From Rhodococcoides trifolii (GTDB lineage Bacteria; Actinomycetota; Actinomycetes; Mycobacteriales; Mycobacteriaceae), in NCBI RefSeq assembly GCF_014635345.1, contig NZ_BMCU01000001.1, forward strand, positions 186,001 to 250,000: a stretch of DNA of 64,000 nucleotides. The letters run 5' to 3'. The stretch's first letter is position 1. Each line of letters starts with the position of its first letter. A program made the translations under genes and the position numbers. A model generated the notes under the pieces. That model searched no databases, was not told the origin of the DNA, and was given only the letters and a program-made list of their open reading frames with translations. Positions 1 through 9,045 of this stretch are shown in pieces.

Positions 1-945
1 GTGGGACGGCCCTGTGGGATCGGCCGGGTTGTCGACGACGAGGTATCCGCGCGTCATGTTGGACACGGTGACCAGCAGATCCGGGTCGACGGCGAGACAC
101 ACGCTGTTGGCCAGCGACCCACCGGGATCGACCGCGGTCCCGGTCGCGAATTCGAGGGCCGAGACCAACCCCTCGAGCCGGCCGCCCGACGCGAGGGACG
201 AGGCCAAGTCGTCGTCGACCAGTCGTACCTTGTCGTCGAGAGAACCGGGATTGCCGGCGGCGAGGCGCGGACGGTCGGCGAGCGGCCAGGCCACCGAGAC
301 GGCGACAGGGTTCGCGGTGTCCGGGGGAAGAGGAGCGGCCGTCGGAGCAGCCGGGTCGACGGCCAGGGGGTCACGGGGAACACCGAGGACGGGCAGCAGG
401 AAGCGGGCGTCGTCGAGTCGGGCTTGCTGGCCGTAGTCCGGTGCACCGTTGACGTTCACGAGCATCGGGAAGATCCCGGGCGCGGTGATGTCGAGGGACG
501 GCCCGGACGGGGATCGCAGCGGCATGGACAGCGTGAAGGGCGCGGATCGTCCGACGTCGAGTTCGTCGGTCAGTGTCACGAAGTCGCCGACGGTGTCGAA
601 GACGTCCTGGTCGAACGTCAGCGCCGTGCGGAGCTGTTCGGGAGCGGACACAGGAGCAGCACGCTGCAGACGCACTGCCACCTCGTCGACCACGCGGTCA
701 CCGACGTTGCGGACGGTTCCCGTCACCGTCACGGTGGACGGGCTGCTGGTGGTGACCGTCGTCGGGGTGACGGAATCGACGGACAGCGCGAGGAACTGTG
801 CGTCCTGTGCCTCGGCGGGGGCCCGTTCTTCGGTGGGCTGGGCGTCGGTCGGTTGTGCACCGGCGTCGGGAGACGCGAACAGAACGAGAACGAGCACGGC
901 GAACACGACCGACAGCAATCTGCGGCAGGAAGACCCCGGGCTCAT
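1..945 (-). CDS. DUF6049-family exported protein (Rv3909-like), 3' end outside window
   Basis: The reverse-strand frame is open from ATG 945 to the window edge (315 codons), so the C-terminus is missing. Residues 1-27 form a signal peptide: basic MSPGSSCRR, then a Leu/Val-rich core ending ASPDAGA. The mature part begins with an Ig-like beta segment ([14 protein letters not shown], then [10 protein letters not shown]), as in the large secreted DUF6049 proteins. In mycobacteria this gene lies between the mutT4 Nudix gene and murJ, so a role in envelope assembly is inferred from context; the biochemical role is unknown. The start overlaps the stop of the Nudix gene as ATGA, so the two are translationally coupled. 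Family assignment rests on synteny plus the exported beta-rich N-terminus. Confidence 0.8.
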   Translation of the reverse strand, partial: MSPGSSCRRLLSVVFAVLVLVLFASPDAGAQPTDAQPTEERAPAEAQDAQFLALSVDSVTPTTVTTSSPSTVTVTGTVRNVGDRVVDEVAVRLQRAAPVSAPEQLRTALTFDQDVFDTVGDFVTLTDELDVGRSAPFTLSMPLRSPSGPSLDITAPGIFPMLVNVNGAPDYGQQARLDDARFLLPVLGVPRDPLAVDPAAPTAAPLPPDTANPVAVSVAWPLADRPRLAAGNPGSLDDKVRLVDDDLASSLASGGRLEGLVSALEFATGTAVDPGGSLANSVCLAVDPDLLVTVSNMTRGYLVVDNPADPTGPSH

Positions 946-1493
946 TCGGCCGAGGGACGGTCTGGACCGGTGTCGGAGTCCATTCGGGCGATCATTTCGC
1001 CGGCCAGCTCGGCGAGCTTGCGTTCGTCGGCGTAGGCGAGTTTGGAACCGAGCTCCTCCAAGGGAACCCAGGCAACTTCGGTTACCTCGACGTCGGCGTC
1101 GGACAGTTGCCCACCGAGAAATCGCAGTAGGTAATGGTGGACGGTCTTGTGTACGCGTCGACCTTCGGTGACGAACCAGTAGTCGATACTGCCGAGCGGT
1201 GCGAGAACGGTGCCGCTGATGCCGGTTTCCTCCGCCACTTCGCGCATGGCGGTCTGCTCGGGCGTTTCACCCGACTCGATGTGTCCCTTGGGCAGCGACC
1301 ACAGCAGTCGGCCGCGTCGATCGGTTCGCCCGATCAGCGCGGCGCACTGTTTCTCCCGCGGTCCGTCCAGCCCGTCGACGACCAGGCCACCGGCCGAGGT
1401 TTCGCGGACCGTACGCAGGGCCGGTTTTTCACCGGAGCGAGGGCGCCGCCGAACTCCTCGGCGGTTCCTTTTCGCTCGCTCGGCACCGGACAC
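942..1493 (-). CDS. mutT4: Nudix hydrolase, MutT4-like
   Basis: 183-residue Nudix protein. The Nudix box GX5EX7REUXEEXGU is intact at residues 70-92 ([11 protein letters not shown] followed by REVAEETGI), so it should cleave a nucleoside-diphosphate-type substrate with Mg2+. The flanking LLWSLPKG and [20 protein letters not shown] segments closely match mycobacterial MutT4 (Rv3908). A basic tail of about 28 residues precedes the domain. GTG 1493 was chosen because a TAGTAT hexamer ends 7 nt before it (leaderless start); the frame continues upstream to 1790 but antisense to pcnA, which makes a longer protein unlikely. It is divergent from pcnA and overlaps the downstream DUF6049 gene by 4 nt. 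Family certain, exact substrate not. Confidence 0.9.
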   Translation of the reverse strand: MSGAERAKRNRRGVRRRPRSGEKPALRTVRETSAGGLVVDGLDGPREKQCAALIGRTDRRGRLLWSLPKGHIESGETPEQTAMREVAEETGISGTVLAPLGSIDYWFVTEGRRVHKTVHHYLLRFLGGQLSDADVEVTEVAWVPLEELGSKLAYADERKLAELAGEMIARMDSDTGPDRPSAE

Positions 1494-1590
1494 CCGCCCG
1501 ATACTAGTTCTTTCTCTGTCCTGCCCCTCCGCACCGCGCCCGCGACCGTGCCCGGGGGCCGGTACGACCACGTCGGTAGGCTGCGTCGTC
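1494..1590. promoter_or_regulatory. Divergent leaderless promoters for mutT4 and pcnA
   Basis: On the minus strand TAGTAT (1506-1501) lies 7 nt before GTG 1493. On the plus strand TAGGCT (1577-1582) lies 8 nt before GTG 1591. No purine-rich ribosome site precedes either start, which fits leaderless transcription in both directions. Confidence 0.6.
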
Positions 1591-3051
1591 GTGGCCGATT
1601 CGTCTCGAACTTCCGACGTCGGTCGCCGTGACCGTCTGCTGGCCTCGGCGACCGTGGCTCTGCGAGACCACGCCGACGTCCTCGGTCCGCTCGGCGCTCG
1701 ATTCGCCGAGAAGGGGTTCGAGTTGTACCTCGTCGGTGGCAGTGTGCGCGACGCTCTGCTCGGGAGATTGGCCGACGATCTCGACTTCACGACCGACGCT
1801 CGCCCTGCGGACGTGCAGAAACTGTTGTCCGGCTGGGTCGATCATCAGTGGGACACCGGCATCGACTTCGGAACGATCAGCGCGGTCTGGCGCGGCAAGC
1901 AGATCGAGATCACCACCTTCCGCGCCGACCAGTACGACCGTGTGTCACGAAACCCGCTGGTCACGTTCGGTTCGACGCTGGAGGACGACCTCGTCCGCCG
2001 AGACTTCACCGTCAATGCGATGGCCGTCCGCCTCGGGGCCGACGGGTCGCAGGAGTTCGTCGACCCGCTCGGTGGGCTGGACGCCCTGCTCGACGGGGTG
2101 CTCGATACTCCGGGAGCGCCCGAGACGTCGTTCGGCGACGACCCCCTCCGCATGCTGCGGGCCGCCCGGTTCGCGGCGCAGCTCGGATTCACACTCCTTC
2201 CGCGGGTGTTCTCCGCGATCACCGAGATGGCCGATCAGATCGACCGCATCACCGTGGAGCGGGTCGCCGTCGAGTTGGACAAGCTGATCCTCGGCGAGTT
2301 CGCCGTCGACGGGATCGAGGTCATGTGCGAGACCGGTCTGGCGTCGCGCATCCTTCCCGAGATACCCGCGATGAAGCTCGAGATCGACGAGCATCACCAG
2401 CACAAGGACGTGTACTGGCACTCCCTCACCGTGCTGCAGCAGGCCATCGACCTCGAGGACGGTGACCCCGACCTGGTGCTGCGGTGGGCTGCGCTTCTGC
2501 ACGACATCGGCAAGCCGGACACCAAACGCAACGAACCCGGCGGCGGCGTCAGCTTCCACCACCACGAGGTGGTTGGGGCCAAAATGGTGCGAAAGCGCTT
2601 ACGCGCGTTGAAGTTTCCCAAGAAGCTGACCGACGACATCGCGCAGCTGGTGTTCCTGCACCTGCGGTTCCACGGGTACGGCAAAGGTCAGTGGACGGAT
2701 TCGGCGGTGCGCCGCTACGCCACGGACGCCGGCGACCTGCTTCCCCGGCTGCACAAGCTGGTGCGGGCCGACTGCACCACCCGCAACAAGCGCCGCGCCG
2801 CCGCGCTGCAGGCGACGTACGACGACCTCGAACAGCGCATCGCGCGCATCGAGGAGCAGGAGGATCTGGCCAGGGTTCGCCCGGATCTCGACGGCAACGC
2901 GATCATGGAGTTGCTCGGCATCCCCGCCGGCCCGGAGGTGGGACAGGCGTGGAAATTCCTGAAGGAGTTGCGGCTCGATCGAGGCCCGATGGACCGGGAC
3001 GACGCGGAGCGGGAGCTACTGGCGTGGTGGGCGAGCCGCCGCTCCCAGTAG
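1591..3051 (+). CDS. pcnA: CCA tRNA nucleotidyltransferase / poly(A) polymerase family
   Basis: 486-residue class II nucleotidyltransferase, like Rv3907c. It should add or repair the CCA end of tRNAs in the cytoplasm. The catalytic head is visible near residues 47-68: [13 protein letters not shown] followed by DDLDFTT, with the paired metal-binding acidic residues. A neck region contains [16 protein letters not shown]-terminal HD phosphohydrolase domain contains [10 protein letters not shown] (about residue 303) and the following HHHEVVGAK. Start GTG 1591 follows a leaderless promoter; the frame is open further upstream, but that part is antisense to the Nudix gene. The 3' end overlaps the convergent MFS gene by 36 nt. 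Confidence 0.93.
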   Translation: MADSSRTSDVGRRDRLLASATVALRDHADVLGPLGARFAEKGFELYLVGGSVRDALLGRLADDLDFTTDARPADVQKLLSGWVDHQWDTGIDFGTISAVWRGKQIEITTFRADQYDRVSRNPLVTFGSTLEDDLVRRDFTVNAMAVRLGADGSQEFVDPLGGLDALLDGVLDTPGAPETSFGDDPLRMLRAARFAAQLGFTLLPRVFSAITEMADQIDRITVERVAVELDKLILGEFAVDGIEVMCETGLASRILPEIPAMKLEIDEHHQHKDVYWHSLTVLQQAIDLEDGDPDLVLRWAALLHDIGKPDTKRNEPGGGVSFHHHEVVGAKMVRKRLRALKFPKKLTDDIAQLVFLHLRFHGYGKGQWTDSAVRRYATDAGDLLPRLHKLVRADCTTRNKRRAAALQATYDDLEQRIARIEEQEDLARVRPDLDGNAIMELLGIPAGPEVGQAWKFLKELRLDRGPMDRDDAERELLAWWASRRSQ

Positions 3052-4272
3052 GAGCGCGAGCGCGTAGACGACCGCGCCTGCGTACACCAGCACCTGCGTG
3101 TGGTCGACGAACACCGCCGACACCGCGATCGCTCCGACGAACGCCACGTTGAAGACGGTGTCCTGCAAGGAGAAGACGCGTCCGCGGTGGGCGTCGTCGA
3201 CGTCGAGCTGCATGGCCGCGTCGCCGGTCAGCTTGATCGTCTGGCCGGCTACACCGAGGAAGAACGCGCCGACAACGATGACGTCCGGGGTGAGAGTTGC
3301 GATCAGCAGTCCCTGAACCAGCGCGGCGGTGAACAGCCCGCCGGCGATCGTGCGTCGGCGGCCGATCCGAGGAATCAGTACCGGCGTGAGGAGCGCGGCG
3401 AGCAACATCCCGGCCGCGGTCGCCGTGAGTGCGACACCGAATCCGGCAAATCCGGCCGGCACTACTCCGTCGGAGGTGTTCTCGCGCAACAGCAACACCA
3501 TCACGAGCGTGTCGATCCCGAACACGATGCGGTGCGCACCGATGCCGAACATCGCGGCCAGCACCGACTGTGCGCGCCACACCGACGCGGCGGCCGAGGC
3601 GAACCCGCGCAGGACGTCCCCGACTGCAGAGGTGTTGCCGTCCCCTCCCCGGCCCAGTACGCCGGCGCGGAAGCCGGCTGCCGCAGCGATTCCGATCACG
3701 GACCCGATGATCGACAGGCCGGTCGCCACGGCCCCGGCCGCGTCCCCCGACCCGACGATGCCGATCACGGCAACGGCGACGCCCGCCCCGGCCGCTGACA
3801 CACCCGAGCCGACGGTGGCGAGGACCGAGTTCATCGGCACCAGCCACGACGCGCGCACCACGTTGGGAAGCGACGCCGACACCCCAGCCAGAACGAACCT
3901 GCTGACCCCGACCGCCGCGAGTGCCGTGACGAGCAGCGGGGTGTCACCCCCGCCGGTGGCCAGCAGAACCGCTGCGACGCCTATCAGGATGCCGCGCAAC
4001 AGGTTCGCCCACAGCAGTACCGAACGTCTGTCCCACCGGTCCAGCAGCGCTCCCGCGAACGGACCCACCAGCGAGTAGGGCAGAAGCAGTACTGCGAACC
4101 CCGCCGCGATCGCAATGGGGTCGGTTTCCCGTTCGGGATTGAACAGGATGGCGCCACCGAGCGCCGCCTGGAACATCCCGTCCCCGAACTGACCGGCGAA
4201 CTTCACCACGGTCAGTCGGAGCGCGCCGGGCGATCGGCGCAACCGGGTGCGCACACTCGTCTCGGCGGACAT
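3016..4272 (-). CDS. MFS transporter, Rv0037c-like
   Basis: 418-residue integral membrane protein with about 12 hydrophobic segments. The MFS signature between TM2 and TM3 is seen as GALLDRWDRRSV (about residues 74-85). The second half has the matching loop LIPRIGRRRT. The position between pcnA and yqgE mirrors Rv0037c, so an efflux or drug-export role is likely; the substrate cannot be read. ATG 4272 is 6 nt downstream of TAGTGT (4284-4279), a leaderless start. The 3' end overlaps the end of pcnA by 36 nt in convergent orientation. Confidence 0.85.
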   Translation of the reverse strand: MSAETSVRTRLRRSPGALRLTVVKFAGQFGDGMFQAALGGAILFNPERETDPIAIAAGFAVLLLPYSLVGPFAGALLDRWDRRSVLLWANLLRGILIGVAAVLLATGGGDTPLLVTALAAVGVSRFVLAGVSASLPNVVRASWLVPMNSVLATVGSGVSAAGAGVAVAVIGIVGSGDAAGAVATGLSIIGSVIGIAAAAGFRAGVLGRGGDGNTSAVGDVLRGFASAAASVWRAQSVLAAMFGIGAHRIVFGIDTLVMVLLLRENTSDGVVPAGFAGFGVALTATAAGMLLAALLTPVLIPRIGRRRTIAGGLFTAALVQGLLIATLTPDVIVVGAFFLGVAGQTIKLTGDAAMQLDVDDAHRGRVFSLQDTVFNVAFVGAIAVSAVFVDHTQVLVYAGAVVYALALLLGAAARPPRQ

Positions 4273-4325
4273 GACGAGACACTATCTCCCAGCCAATCGC
4301 GGTTGCCGGTGCGATGATGGATCGC
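4273..4325. promoter_or_regulatory. Divergent promoter region, MFS gene / yqgE
   Basis: Minus strand: TAGTGT (4284-4279), 6 nt from ATG 4272. Plus strand: TGC-GATGAT (4310-4318), an extended but weak -10 lying 7 nt before GTG 4326, which would make that GTG the leaderless start of yqgE instead of ATG 4314 or 4317. Confidence 0.45.
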
Positions 4326-4931
4326 GTGGGATACGCGGAGGAACCGGAGGACCGTACGGCGTCGACCGATCACGTCGTTCGTCCCGGAAGTTTGCTGCTC
4401 TCGTCGACGGAGTTGGTGGAGCCGACGTTCCGGCGCACCGTCATCTACGTCATCGAGCACAACGATGCGGGCAGCCTCGGGGTGGTCGTGAATCGCCCCA
4501 GCGAGACGGCGGTCCGCGGTGTGCTGCCGCAGTGGTCCGATCTGACCGCCCAGCCGAAGACGCTGTTCGTGGGCGGGCCGGTCAAGCGAGATTCGGCCCT
4601 GTGCCTGGCGACGCTTCGACGAGGTGTGGACCCGGACGGTGTGCGCGGCATCCGCCGCGTAGACGGCCGGGTGGTGATGGTCGACCTGGACTCGGATCCC
4701 GACGACATCGCCCCCATGGTCGACGGGGTACGCATCTTCGCCGGATACTCCGGCTGGTCGTTGGGCCAGCTCCACGGCGAGCTGCAGCGGGACGACTGGA
4801 TGGTGGTGTCCGCGTTACCGTCAGATCTGATCGGACCGCCGCAGACGGACCTGTGGGCGCACGTGTTGCGCCGCCAGCCGATGCCGTTGGCGATGCTGGC
4901 GACGCATCCGGTGGACGTGGCGAGCAATTAG
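4314..4931 (+). CDS. yqgE: YqgE/AlgH family protein
   Basis: 205 residues from the first ATG. It matches Rv0038 and the UPF0301 family along its length: RPGSLLLSSTELVEPTFRR, VIYVIEHNDAGSLGVVVNRP, LFVGGPVK and FAGYSGWSLGQL. The family's biochemical role is not established; AlgH was first linked to alginate regulation in Pseudomonas. The start is uncertain: ATG 4314, ATG 4317 or GTG 4326 (the last with a possible leaderless promoter). The conserved part begins after residue 20, so all three are compatible. The stop codon overlaps the stop of the convergent decarboxylase gene by 4 nt. Confidence 0.92.
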   Translation: MMDRVGYAEEPEDRTASTDHVVRPGSLLLSSTELVEPTFRRTVIYVIEHNDAGSLGVVVNRPSETAVRGVLPQWSDLTAQPKTLFVGGPVKRDSALCLATLRRGVDPDGVRGIRRVDGRVVMVDLDSDPDDIAPMVDGVRIFAGYSGWSLGQLHGELQRDDWMVVSALPSDLIGPPQTDLWAHVLRRQPMPLAMLATHPVDVASN

Positions 4932-6313
4932 TGCGCGAAGTGCTCTTTCTTCGGATGCTGCTCTCCCGCAACCCGTTTGTGGAGATCCGACACGACTGCG
5001 TCGATGGCTTCGCACAGTAATCTGCCCAGGTCCGCACTGAAGGCCTCGCGCACCACGATGCGGAGAACCTCCACGTCGGTGGCATTCTCCGGCATCGTGT
5101 AGGCAGGCACCTGCCATCCGCGGGCGCGGAGCTCGTGCGAGATGTCGAAGACGGAGAAGCCGGGATCGCCGTGAAGCATGAACGACACCACCGGGATGGC
5201 GGTGCCGTCGGTGATCACCTCGAAGTCCGGGTGGTCGGCTAGGTGCCGCCCCACCCGAGTTGCCGTGTCGCGCAACGCTTCCATGATGCGCGTGTAACCG
5301 CCGTGCCCGAGGCGCAGGAAGTTGTAGTAGTGCCCGATGACCTGGTTGCCCGGGCGTGAGAAGTTCAGGGTGAATGTGGGCATGTCGCCGCCGAGGTAGT
5401 TGACTCGGAAGACCAGATCTTCGGGAAGGTCGTCCGCGGTGCGCCACGCGACGAAGCCGAGGCCGGGGTAGGTCAGGCCGTACTTGTGGCCGCTGGCGTT
5501 GATGGACTTCACCCGTTCGAGCCGGAAGTCCCACTCGAGGTCCGGGTCGAGGAACGGGACCACGAAGCCTCCGCTCGCACCGTCGACGTGAATGGGCACG
5601 TCCGGCCCGCCGCCCGCAGCGAGATCGTCCAGAGCACGGGAGATCTCGGCAACCGGTTCCAGTTCGCCGGTGAAGGTGGTGCCCAGAATGGCGACGACGC
5701 CGATCGTGTTCTCGTCGACGGCTGCCGTGACCTGTTCGGGCGTGATGACGTACCGACCCTTGTCCATGGGCAGGTACTTCGGCTCGACGTCGAAGTAGCG
5801 GCAGAACTTCTCCCACACCACCTGAACATTGCTTCCCAGAACGAGATTGGGCCGCGACGCGTCGGCTCCGGCCTCGCGCCGCCGCGCTCGCCACCGCCAT
5901 TTCAACGCCAGCCCGGCGAGCATGACGGCTTCGCTGGACCCGATGGTCGACACCCCGGTGGCGGACGACGAATCGGTGGGTGAGAGGTCGGGCGCGTTCC
6001 ACAGTGCGGCCACCATGTTGACGCACCGTTCTTCGATCGACGCGGTGGCGGGGTACTCGTCCTTGTCGATCATGTTCTTGTCGAAGGTCTCCGACATCAA
6101 CTTCTCGGCTTCGGGGTCCATCCATGTGGTGACGAAGGTGGCGAGGTTCAGTCGGGAGCTGCCGTCGAGCATCAATTCGTCGTGAATGAACCGGTATGCC
6201 GCACTCGGGTCCATCGAGTCGGCCGGGAGCCGTAGCGCCGGAATGGGATCGGTCGCGAGCCGTCCCGTGTAGGCAGGTCTGATCACACCGTCGGGATGGT
6301 CGAATCGCGTCAT
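4928..6313 (-). CDS. gadB: Glutamate decarboxylase (PLP-dependent)
   Basis: 461 residues, normal length for GadB. It converts glutamate to GABA and CO2 while consuming a proton, usually linked to acid resistance. The PLP lysine is K277 in SINASGHKYG, and D244 of IHVDGASGG is the expected pyridine-nitrogen aspartate. GSSEAVMLAGLALKWRWR is the conserved N-terminal domain motif. The C-terminus is rich in His and Lys (HPKKEHFAH), as in pH-sensing tails of other GADs. No glutamate/GABA antiporter lies beside it. ATG 6313 is 7 nt from TACCGT (leaderless). It is divergent from the gntR gene, whose operator lies in the shared intergenic region, so co-regulation is possible but unproven. Confidence 0.93.
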   Translation of the reverse strand: MTRFDHPDGVIRPAYTGRLATDPIPALRLPADSMDPSAAYRFIHDELMLDGSSRLNLATFVTTWMDPEAEKLMSETFDKNMIDKDEYPATASIEERCVNMVAALWNAPDLSPTDSSSATGVSTIGSSEAVMLAGLALKWRWRARRREAGADASRPNLVLGSNVQVVWEKFCRYFDVEPKYLPMDKGRYVITPEQVTAAVDENTIGVVAILGTTFTGELEPVAEISRALDDLAAGGGPDVPIHVDGASGGFVVPFLDPDLEWDFRLERVKSINASGHKYGLTYPGLGFVAWRTADDLPEDLVFRVNYLGGDMPTFTLNFSRPGNQVIGHYYNFLRLGHGGYTRIMEALRDTATRVGRHLADHPDFEVITDGTAIPVVSFMLHGDPGFSVFDISHELRARGWQVPAYTMPENATDVEVLRIVVREAFSADLGRLLCEAIDAVVSDLHKRVAGEQHPKKEHFAH

Positions 6314-6385
6314 GATCGTGACGGTAGACCGTGTTCCTGAGAATCGACTCTTGTTCTATTACCACTAGAACTATACGATGATGCT
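6314..6385. promoter_or_regulatory. gad/gntR divergent promoters with GTTCTA-N7-TAGAAC operator
   Basis: The palindrome GTTCTA(6353-6358)-N7-TAGAAC(6366-6371) lies between the -35 area and the TACGAT -10 (6374-6379) of the gntR gene, whose GTG start follows 6 nt later. The gad -10 TACCGT lies at 6326-6321. The position predicts autorepression by the GntR protein. Confidence 0.6.
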
Positions 6386-6742
6386 GTGTTGATCCGAGTC
6401 GACCCCTCCGCACCGGAGCCCCTCTTCGCCCAACTCGCCGGTGCGCTCCGGAACGCGGTCATCCGAGGAGACGTCACCACCGGTGAGCGGTTACCGACGG
6501 CGAAAGAACTGGCGGCGTCGCTCGACGTCAACGTCCACACGGTCCTTCGCGCATATCAGGTGCTGCGCGACGAGGGGCTGCTCGAACTGCGCCGCGGACG
6601 CGGAGCCGTGATCAGTGCGGGCTCCCGCGACTGGACCGACCTACAGAAGGCACTGAAAGTGGTTGTCGCCGAGTCCGATCGACTCGGACTCTCGCACGAC
6701 GCCACCACCTCACTGCTCCGCTCCGCCCTACGTCAGGAATAG
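6386..6742 (+). CDS. GntR-family regulator, short YtrA type
   Basis: 118 residues. It has an N-terminal winged HTH (PLFAQLAGALRNAVIRGD, then GERLPTAKELAASLDVN and VLRAYQVLRDEGLLELRRGRG) and only about 40 helical residues after it. That short tail is diagnostic of YtrA-type GntR proteins, which bind as dimers and usually repress a neighbouring membrane or transport operon. The start GTG 6386 follows TACGAT by 6 nt, so the mRNA is probably leaderless. A palindrome over the promoter suggests autorepression. It is followed after 2 nt by the membrane protein gene at 6745, the expected partner. Confidence 0.88.
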   Translation: MLIRVDPSAPEPLFAQLAGALRNAVIRGDVTTGERLPTAKELAASLDVNVHTVLRAYQVLRDEGLLELRRGRGAVISAGSRDWTDLQKALKVVVAESDRLGLSHDATTSLLRSALRQE

Positions 6743-6744
6743 CC

Positions 6745-7683
6745 ATGACTGTTCGCACGCGTTCACTGCTTCTCGTTGCCGGCGTTCCGGTACTGGTCAC
6801 CGTCGTGGCGGTACTCGCCGTCCTGTTCTGGCCCGGCGATCTGCCCGACGCGCTCGTCACCGGTGAATCGCGCACGGGATCCCTGCACACGATGACCGCG
6901 GTGTTCGCGGTGACGACACTGCTGTTCTCCGGATTGCTGTCCGCCTTCCTGCTGCGTGCGACCCACGTCGATCATCTCGTTCGCGCTCTTCTGGCTGCCG
7001 TGTCGGTGTGGCAGGCCGTCTACCTCGGAGTCGTGCTGGTGGGTACCGTCGCCGTCCAGAGTGGCGGTGCGAGGACGGAATCCGTCGACGGCGTACTGAT
7101 CGTGGCGTTCGTCCTCGCCATCGCGGTGGCCGCAGCGGCGTGGTTTCTGACGCCCCACGACGACCCGCGCCCTCCCGCGTCGTCGTTGCCGGCCGACGCG
7201 TCGCGCATCGAGCTGGCGGACGACGAGACGGCCGTGTGGACGCGTACGGCGTCGAGCAGGGTGGGAGTGGCGGTGACGACGGTGGGGTTCATGGTCTGTG
7301 TCGTGGTTTCCGCGATCACCGGAACCTGGTTCCCGCTGATGATCGGTCTCGTCGTCCTCGTTCTGGTGGGAAGCCAGATGACATGGCGGATCACCGTCGA
7401 TCGGCGCGGGCTCACCGCCACACCGCTGCTCGGCTTCCCCACCGTCACGGCCCCGCTCGCGGAGATCGACTACGCGGAAGCCACCACTGTGGGCGCGCTG
7501 CGAGAGTTCGGCGGTTTCGGTCTGCGACTGGGACGGAAGGGGCGCACCGGTATTGCGCTCCGGAGCGGTGTCGCGCTCGAGGTGCACCGCACCGAGAACC
7601 GGCCGCTGGTGATCACTGTGGACGATCCCGAGACCGCCGCGCAGTTGCTGAACGGGCAGATCGCGAGGTCCGGTCGGTCGTAG
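6745..7683 (+). CDS. Membrane protein, DUF1648-like, partner of the GntR regulator
   Basis: 312 residues. It has an N-terminal transmembrane segment (RSLLLVAGVPVLVTVVAVLAVL), further segments near residues 47-72, 77-105 and 115-133, and a pair near residues 180-215. A soluble C-terminal third begins MTWRITVDRRGL and resembles the bacterial PH-like fold found in such proteins. DUF1648-type proteins are commonly encoded beside YtrA-type regulators; the molecular role is unknown. The 2-nt gap to gntR means translational coupling. The TAG stop (7681-7683) is also the first half of the -10 of the next gene. Confidence 0.7.
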   Translation: MTVRTRSLLLVAGVPVLVTVVAVLAVLFWPGDLPDALVTGESRTGSLHTMTAVFAVTTLLFSGLLSAFLLRATHVDHLVRALLAAVSVWQAVYLGVVLVGTVAVQSGGARTESVDGVLIVAFVLAIAVAAAAWFLTPHDDPRPPASSLPADASRIELADDETAVWTRTASSRVGVAVTTVGFMVCVVVSAITGTWFPLMIGLVVLVLVGSQMTWRITVDRRGLTATPLLGFPTVTAPLAEIDYAEATTVGALREFGGFGLRLGRKGRTGIALRSGVALEVHRTENRPLVITVDDPETAAQLLNGQIARSGRS

Positions 7684-7686
7684 GCT
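7681..7686 (+). promoter_or_regulatory. Leaderless -10 (TAGGCT) overlapping an upstream stop codon
   Basis: TAGGCT lies 7 nt before ATG 7694. Its first three bases are the TAG stop of the preceding gene. Confidence 0.55.
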
Positions 7687-7693
7687 GGCGGGC

Positions 7694-8062
7694 ATGGACG
7701 ATTTCGAGTCACCGGGCCACCTCGATTCACTGGCGGACGACGAACTGCGCGCTCTCATCGCGCGGGTGACGAGCACCAGGCCTGCGTTGCGCGACATCCA
7801 CGACGCGGCGGCCGGTGTAGTCCAGGCCGAAGTACTGCCCGACGTCGATCCGCCGATGGTGATCGGTCAGGGGATCACGGAGCCGGGGTTCACGGAGGGG
7901 GGTGTTCCCACGTTCGATTCCGTGCGTGAGCGCATCACCGGCCGTGCCGGTACCGCGGCCGGACAGCGTGAGCTCGACAGCCCCTCCCTCGAAGAGCAGG
8001 TAGCCGCACGGGACGAGGCAGGCCGCCGAAAGCTGGACGAGATCCGCAAGTCGATGCAGTAG
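7694..8062 (+). CDS. Conserved-looking hypothetical protein
   Basis: 122-residue acidic soluble protein without a signal peptide, membrane segment or motif that I recognise. The N-terminal 35 residues are helical (DSLADDELRALIARV). A Pro/Gly-rich middle (DVDPPMVIGQGITEPGF) is followed by a charged helical tail (SLEEQVAARDEAGRRKLDEIRKSM). Coding status is supported by a consistent high-GC third-position pattern, the leaderless promoter at 7681, and a tight convergent junction with the next gene (1 nt between stops). No function is proposed. Confidence 0.7.
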   Translation: MDDFESPGHLDSLADDELRALIARVTSTRPALRDIHDAAAGVVQAEVLPDVDPPMVIGQGITEPGFTEGGVPTFDSVRERITGRAGTAAGQRELDSPSLEEQVAARDEAGRRKLDEIRKSMQ

Positions 8063-8063
8063 G

Positions 8064-9044
8064 TCAGGCCACTTCCTGCCGCTCGTAGCGACCGGCCAGT
8101 ACCGCACACACGATCAGCTGGATCTGGTGAAAGATCAACAGCGGCAACACGATCAAACCCACAGGTTGGCCCGCGAACAACACCGACGCCATCGGCAGCC
8201 CACTGGCCAAGCTCTTCTTGGACCCGCAGAACAGGATCACGATGCGGTCGGCACGGTCGAACTTCAGCCAGCGGCCGATCAGAGCCGTCACCGCAAGTAT
8301 CACCGCGAGCAGCCCAGCGCAGACGACGACCACCGCGACGATGTGCCAGACCGACTCGGACGACCACACGTGCTCGTTCATGCTGGCGCTGAACGCGGAG
8401 TACACGATCAACAGAATCGAACCGCGGTCGACGATCTTGGTCGGCGCCGAATGGCGGCTCAGCCAGTCCGCGACCAATGGGCGCAGCAGTTGTCCGACGA
8501 CGAACGGGACGAGAAGCTGCAGAAGGATGTCACCGACCGCCGACACCCCGACCGTCGCCTGGCCCGAGGTGTTCATGAGCAAGATCACGAGCAGCGGCGT
8601 CACGAACACGCCCAGAATGTTCGAGAGCGACGCACTCACCACCGCGCCGGCGACGTTGCCGCGCGCGATCGAGGTGAATGCGATCGACGACTGGATGGTC
8701 GACGGAACCAGGCACAGGTAGAGCACACCGGTGTAGAGATCGTCCGTCAGAACCGTCGGCGCCAGGATGCGCAGGGCCAGTCCGATCAACGGGAAGAGGA
8801 TGTACGTCGAGGCGAGCACCACCGAGTGCAAGCGCCAGTGTTTGACACCTTCGAGTGCCTCGGTGGGCGAGAGCCTGGCGCCGTAGAGCAGGAACAGCAG
8901 GGCGACGCTGATCTTCGTCACCCACGTCAGGACGTTCTCGGCCGTGCCCGACACCGGGAAAATACTGGCGAGGACAGCCGCCGCGACGATCCCGAGAACG
9001 AAACCGTCGAGCTTGGCTGCGGCCAGTTTGGAAGATATTCCCAC
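8064..9044 (-). CDS. Bile acid:sodium symporter-like transporter (SBF-like family)
   Basis: 326 residues with about nine hydrophobic segments and almost no soluble part. The motifs LYGARLSPTEALEG, PSTIQSSIAFTSIARGN and FCGSKKSLASGLPMA are typical of the SBF-like (YfeH/RCH2) branch of the BART superfamily. The FCGSKKS segment in the penultimate region is the family signature. The transported substrate is not predictable. The start GTG 9044 is one nucleotide beyond the stop of the SdpI-like gene, so both are probably on one transcript from the promoter at 9452-9457. Confidence 0.85.
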   Translation of the reverse strand: MGISSKLAAAKLDGFVLGIVAAAVLASIFPVSGTAENVLTWVTKISVALLFLLYGARLSPTEALEGVKHWRLHSVVLASTYILFPLIGLALRILAPTVLTDDLYTGVLYLCLVPSTIQSSIAFTSIARGNVAGAVVSASLSNILGVFVTPLLVILLMNTSGQATVGVSAVGDILLQLLVPFVVGQLLRPLVADWLSRHSAPTKIVDRGSILLIVYSAFSASMNEHVWSSESVWHIVAVVVVCAGLLAVILAVTALIGRWLKFDRADRIVILFCGSKKSLASGLPMASVLFAGQPVGLIVLPLLIFHQIQLIVCAVLAGRYERQEVA

Positions 9045-9045
9045 G

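Noticed and set aside
1-1035. Plus-strand open frame over the DUF6049 gene
   Set aside because: The minus strand has a signal peptide, coupled start and synteny; the plus frame is a shadow.
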